Part shown: one piece after another, positions 21,023-23,809 of the stretch | Layout: every line of letters begins with the position of its first letter | How positions within the stretch are numbered: the first letter of the stretch is position 1 | From: a virus | IMG/VR virus record: IMGVR_UViG_3300030090_004910 | Span: 1-23,809 of that record | Direction: 5' to 3' (one strand) | Length of the DNA: 23,809 nt | Position numbers and translations under genes: made by a program | The notes under the pieces: model-generated | What the model saw: only the letters and a program-made list of their open reading frames with translations | The model's database searches: none | What the model was told of the DNA's origin: nothing

Positions 21023-22294
21023 TTACTTTTTAACTTTAAATTTCAACCTTGAACTGTCGTCGCCTTGAATAATCCTGACCTTCATGCCTCCTGCTTCCAC
21101 TACGGGTGCGGCCTTACGCGGTCCCATGTCTATGTTCTTAGAGTCCATAGCCGTTTGTTTTACCGCGTCAGCTCTCCCCTGGTCGTAGAAGTGCTTGACA
21201 ATCTTGTCTATATTCTTCGCAGCGTATAGCGCCTTGTGATATGCCTTAGCATCAGTCATCATATTTTTTTCGTCTAGGAACTCTCCTACGAAATTCAATA
21301 TGTCACTTTGATACTCTCTAGTACCACTCACGTCATTTACTTTGAACCTATACGTCTTTTCGCCTACGTTAAAATCAAAACCTTTGAAATTTTGGTTGAA
21401 AACGGCGTCGGTTGCTTTCTTGAAGTGATCTGCACTGGCTTTTTGATTTTTAATCAAAGCCTCCTGCTCTTGGTTGTATTTATTGTAAAAGCTTACGGCC
21501 TCTTGCTGGTCAGGTGTCAATTTGGAACCCAACTTGACTTCCTTGTAGTATTGATCCTTAAGCCCAGTAAGGTGCTTTTTGGCTTTTGCAATTTCTTCCT
21601 TGAAGGCCAATTTCTTTTTCTTTATGTCTCTTGGCTCATCAAGCTCCTCATCGAACTGGAAGTTATCCTCCATAAGGAAGTTTATCTCCTCCATGTTAAG
21701 ATGTGGTTTAGTCGTTTTGTAATACTCTTTAAGTAGAGTATCGTTATCTATATTTGAGTAATCGGCACTTAGTCTTACGTAATCCTCTAAGCTACCACCA
21801 GTCTCTTCCATGAACTTTACAACTTCTTGTATGTTCTCAGGTAGTGTTACGGCTGGTTCTTGTGTTTCTTTTTCCTGTAATATTTCTTCTTGTTGCGGTG
21901 GGGCGTCGGCATTTTCAGCGCCTCCAACCACTCCTGTCTCGTCAGTTGTATCTGTTTCATCTGTTACCTCCTCTAATACTATCTCTTCCTTTTCCTCTTC
22001 CTTACTTTCTTCGGCAGGCTCTTCAGTTGTCTTTTCGACGTTTTCTTCAGAAACTTCTCCGCCAAAGTCGGGTTTGTCGCGAACAGGTACCTCATCTGTG
22101 CCTTGCTTCTCAGTGGACTCATCTTGGAATTGTTTTAATTTTGATAAATCTAATTTTATAGTTCCGTCTTCTGTTTTTTCGCTGTACGACGGTTTCTCTT
22201 CAGCGGGCTTCTGCTCTTCATTGGTTTCCGCCACGGCTACTTCCGTGTTCTCTACCTCTTGAATAACATCTTCCTGTTTTTCAGTATTTGCCAT
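21023..22294 (-). CDS. Capsid scaffolding protein
   Basis: 423 residues. The first about 160 residues are extremely acidic and low in hydrophobics (runs of Glu, Thr, Asp; EEPAEESKEEEKEEIVLEEV), followed by helical coiled-coil segments (DIKKKKLAFKEEIAKAKKHL, KYNQEQEALIKNQKASADHF) and a basic C-terminus (MKVRIIQGDD...LKFKVKK). Acidic disordered N-terminus, helical centre and basic capsid-binding tail, placed between portal and major capsid genes, are the standard properties of phage scaffolding proteins, which organise capsid subunits and leave the procapsid. The C-terminal KF(K)VKK is likely the capsid contact. Its leader shares ATATCATATT-ATGG with the 264-residue gene. Confidence 0.87.
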   Translation of the reverse strand: MANTEKQEDVIQEVENTEVAVAETNEEQKPAEEKPSYSEKTEDGTIKLDLSKLKQFQDESTEKQGTDEVPVRDKPDFGGEVSEENVEKTTEEPAEESKEEEKEEIVLEEVTDETDTTDETGVVGGAENADAPPQQEEILQEKETQEPAVTLPENIQEVVKFMEETGGSLEDYVRLSADYSNIDNDTLLKEYYKTTKPHLNMEEINFLMEDNFQFDEELDEPRDIKKKKLAFKEEIAKAKKHLTGLKDQYYKEVKLGSKLTPDQQEAVSFYNKYNQEQEALIKNQKASADHFKKATDAVFNQNFKGFDFNVGEKTYRFKVNDVSGTREYQSDILNFVGEFLDEKNMMTDAKAYHKALYAAKNIDKIVKHFYDQGRADAVKQTAMDSKNIDMGPRKAAPVVEAGGMKVRIIQGDDSSRLKFKVKK

Positions 22295-22317
22295 AATATG
22301 ATATTATATAATTAATG

Positions 22318-23809
22318 CTATCTTGGTTCGAACTGCTCCAAGCCAAAGCCACCAAGATTGTCGAAACCTGCCGACTCGAAGTTCTTCGGTCCGGTCTCTT
22401 TCTTTCTCTGTTCTATCAGCTCACTCTGCTGTGTCGCTTGTATTTTCGTTCTCTCGTCTTTTCTGTCTTCCTTCTCTCTTTCTCTTTGCTTAATTCCCGA
22501 TACCTCAGCCTCTTTCAATCTCAGGTTGAAGCTAAACTCAAGTTCCATAAGCTCTTTCTTTATCGCCGCCTCTCTTTCCAGTTTCTGTATTTCGAACTGA
22601 GACTTCGATTGCTGAACCTGTATTTCCGTTTGCGCAAGCGCCTGCTGTTTCTGCATTTCCGCAGCCGCCGCTCTTTCGGCAGTCTGGGCGTTCGCATTTG
22701 CCTGTGCCTGTATATTCTGTTGCGCAAGCTGCTGGTCCGTGGCCTGCTTTTTCAGTCTTCTTATTTTAAGCAGTTGATTAGCAAGCTTTATGTTTTTCAC
22801 CTCACGAACGTCTATGGCGTCATCCAGATGTATTTGCTTTGACTGAAGCGCAACCTGTATATTGTTCTCAAGCCTTTGCTTCTCTTCCTCATCGGGAGCA
22901 AGCTCAAGAAATATGCCGAAATCATGCATGTGTAAATTAGCCATCTCGTTCAGCGTAGACACGTTAAACTTACCTAACGATCTTATAAAAGAATCTCTCG
23001 TTGGAGAGTACTCTATAACATCGGCGATACGCATTGATATACATTCAGCGGTTGATAAAGTAAGGTAAAGACTTCCGTTGAGTATGTGTCTAGTTGCCGT
23101 ATTTGAATTAGCCGCAGCCAGCTTCTGTAAACCAACTAATGCTCTTTCATCGGGTAATGCCCCGTCTCTCGCCTCGTTCAATCCGGTAACGTCTCTTATC
23201 ATCTGAAGATAATAGTTGTACGTCTGTATTAAGGAAGCTATCTTGTTGTTCTTGCCGCTTGAGGTAAGTTCCGATACAGGCCTGGTTCCTCTATTGAAGT
23301 CGCCGTCCTGAGTCATGGATCTTCCTATTACGCTACCTGTTTGGAAGTACATGTTCAGCGCCTCTTGAGGATTGTAGTTCGTACCGTTCCCCAAATCTAT
23401 TTCGGCAAGCGCGTCTGCGTCAAGGTAAACACCGTCTGGAACCATCTTGGCAAGTACCTGCTGTAGCTTCAGGTGCGTTATCTGAACCATATCCGCGAAG
23501 CCAGTTATTCTGCTTACCAAAGATTCTATTCTTCCTTCGTATATTCTCGGCGCCACCATAGCATAGCTCATTACGGCTTTCGTGGTATCGGCCTTGGGAC
23601 GCATCATGTTTTTCTTAAGCTCCCATTTCAATATCTTATCTCCGCTGCCTAATATCTTTACGCCCTCGTATATTACCTCTATCGCTCTGTCTATCTTTTC
23701 GAACATGTCGTTTTCAGGCGGATCAAACGTGTCGTCTTTCTTAACGGCTCTTTGCCCACCGGTCGGCGTATTTTTCAGCTTATACACTTGGTTTTTGTAA
23801 GTCTTATAT
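22318..23809 (-). CDS. Portal protein, C-terminal part (5' end outside window)
   Basis: The frame ending with TAG at 22320-22318 stays open to the right edge: seven in-frame codons (YKTYKNQ) precede the GTG at 23787, so that GTG is not a credible start and the gene is cut by the window. At least 496 residues are visible. Blocks such as NYNPQEALNMYFQTGSVIGR, MIRDVTGLNEARDGALPDER, ALVGLQKLAAANSNTATRHI and NLHMHDFGIFLELAPDEEEK resemble the clip/wing and crown parts of large portal proteins of crAss-like phages. From about residue 340 a long Gln/Ala/Glu/Arg coiled coil (QNIQAQANANAQTAERAAAA onward) extends toward the C-terminus, probably the barrel inside the head. The end is Gly/Phe-rich (FDNLGGFGLEQFEP). 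The portal forms the dodecameric DNA entry channel. Confidence 0.85.
   Translation of the reverse strand, partial: YKTYKNQVYKLKNTPTGGQRAVKKDDTFDPPENDMFEKIDRAIEVIYEGVKILGSGDKILKWELKKNMMRPKADTTKAVMSYAMVAPRIYEGRIESLVSRITGFADMVQITHLKLQQVLAKMVPDGVYLDADALAEIDLGNGTNYNPQEALNMYFQTGSVIGRSMTQDGDFNRGTRPVSELTSSGKNNKIASLIQTYNYYLQMIRDVTGLNEARDGALPDERALVGLQKLAAANSNTATRHILNGSLYLTLSTAECISMRIADVIEYSPTRDSFIRSLGKFNVSTLNEMANLHMHDFGIFLELAPDEEEKQRLENNIQVALQSKQIHLDDAIDVREVKNIKLANQLLKIRRLKKQATDQQLAQQNIQAQANANAQTAERAAAAEMQKQQALAQTEIQVQQSKSQFEIQKLEREAAIKKELMELEFSFNLRLKEAEVSGIKQREREKEDRKDERTKIQATQQSELIEQRKKETGPKNFESAGFDNLGGFGLEQFEPR

Noticed and set aside
18309-21025. Shared TAAACTAACA string near the stops of the scaffolding and 264-aa genes
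   Set aside because: It is short, AT-rich and falls in different codon phases relative to the stops, so coincidence is likely.
22315-22842. Plus-strand open frame of 175 codons opposite the portal coiled coil
   Set aside because: The Leu/Phe/Arg-rich product is the antisense shadow of a Gln/Glu/Lys coiled coil.
1-23809. Search for tRNAs, CRISPR arrays, insertion sequences, integrase genes or attachment sites
   Set aside because: Intergenic gaps are all under 75 bp, and no cloverleaf, spaced direct repeats, transposase motif or integrase was seen.

Overview
The window is a late-gene segment of a tailed double-stranded DNA phage genome. It most likely comes from an uncultured marine podovirus-like phage infecting a Bacteroidetes (flavobacterial) host. 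Every gene I accept lies on the minus strand, so transcription runs from high to low coordinates. Genes are packed with 4-bp ATGA overlaps or gaps of a few bases, and no plus-strand gene, tRNA, insertion sequence or CRISPR array is visible. The Bacteroidetes assignment rests on four things: major capsid and neck proteins of the type found in crAss-like and marine flavobacterial phages; AT-rich, Shine-Dalgarno-poor leaders before nearly every ATG that follows an intergenic gap; short Bacteroidetes-style signal peptides ending in S-x-x-x-A-Q or similar; and many small accessory proteins that I remember only from marine viral contigs. These are recollections of family resemblance, not database results.

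Layout in transcription order. Head module: the C-terminal part of a portal protein (entering from the right edge, 5'-truncated), an acidic scaffolding protein, the major capsid protein, and a small beta-rich protein of 116 residues. A terminator-like hairpin with a cUUCGg tetraloop follows (19141-19166). Neck and tail module: a 264-residue conserved protein, a second GC-rich hairpin (18282-18299), two neck/ring proteins (232 and 299 residues), a 1004-residue tail hub/fibre protein with Ig/cadherin-like domains, and a 433-residue protein that looks like the separated C-terminal half of the same hub protein. Ejection module: an Ala/Gln-rich 237-residue protein, a 533-residue protein, and a 2326-residue polyvalent virion protein carrying an HExxH zincin-like site and a complete HAD-phosphatase core. 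Envelope and lysis module: a 393-residue outer-membrane beta-barrel-like protein with a signal peptide, a 14-codon Cys-rich micro-ORF, a 94-residue single-TM coiled-coil protein, a periplasmic thioredoxin-fold protein whose CxxC site has been lost, and an M15 peptidase (endolysin). The left end holds two small Cys-containing conserved phage proteins (98 and 56 residues; the second is newly called here) and the first 28 codons of another gene.

The head genes build the procapsid, the neck and hub genes close it and form a short tail, and the three large or Ala-rich proteins are probably packaged and ejected with the DNA. The last cluster acts on the host envelope. The two most unusual parts are the multi-enzyme 2326-residue protein and the envelope cluster, in which an outer-membrane barrel, a degenerate periplasmic thioredoxin and a spanin-like inner-membrane coiled-coil protein are translationally linked. 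Major capsid and 116-residue genes use visibly different synonymous codons from the tail genes.
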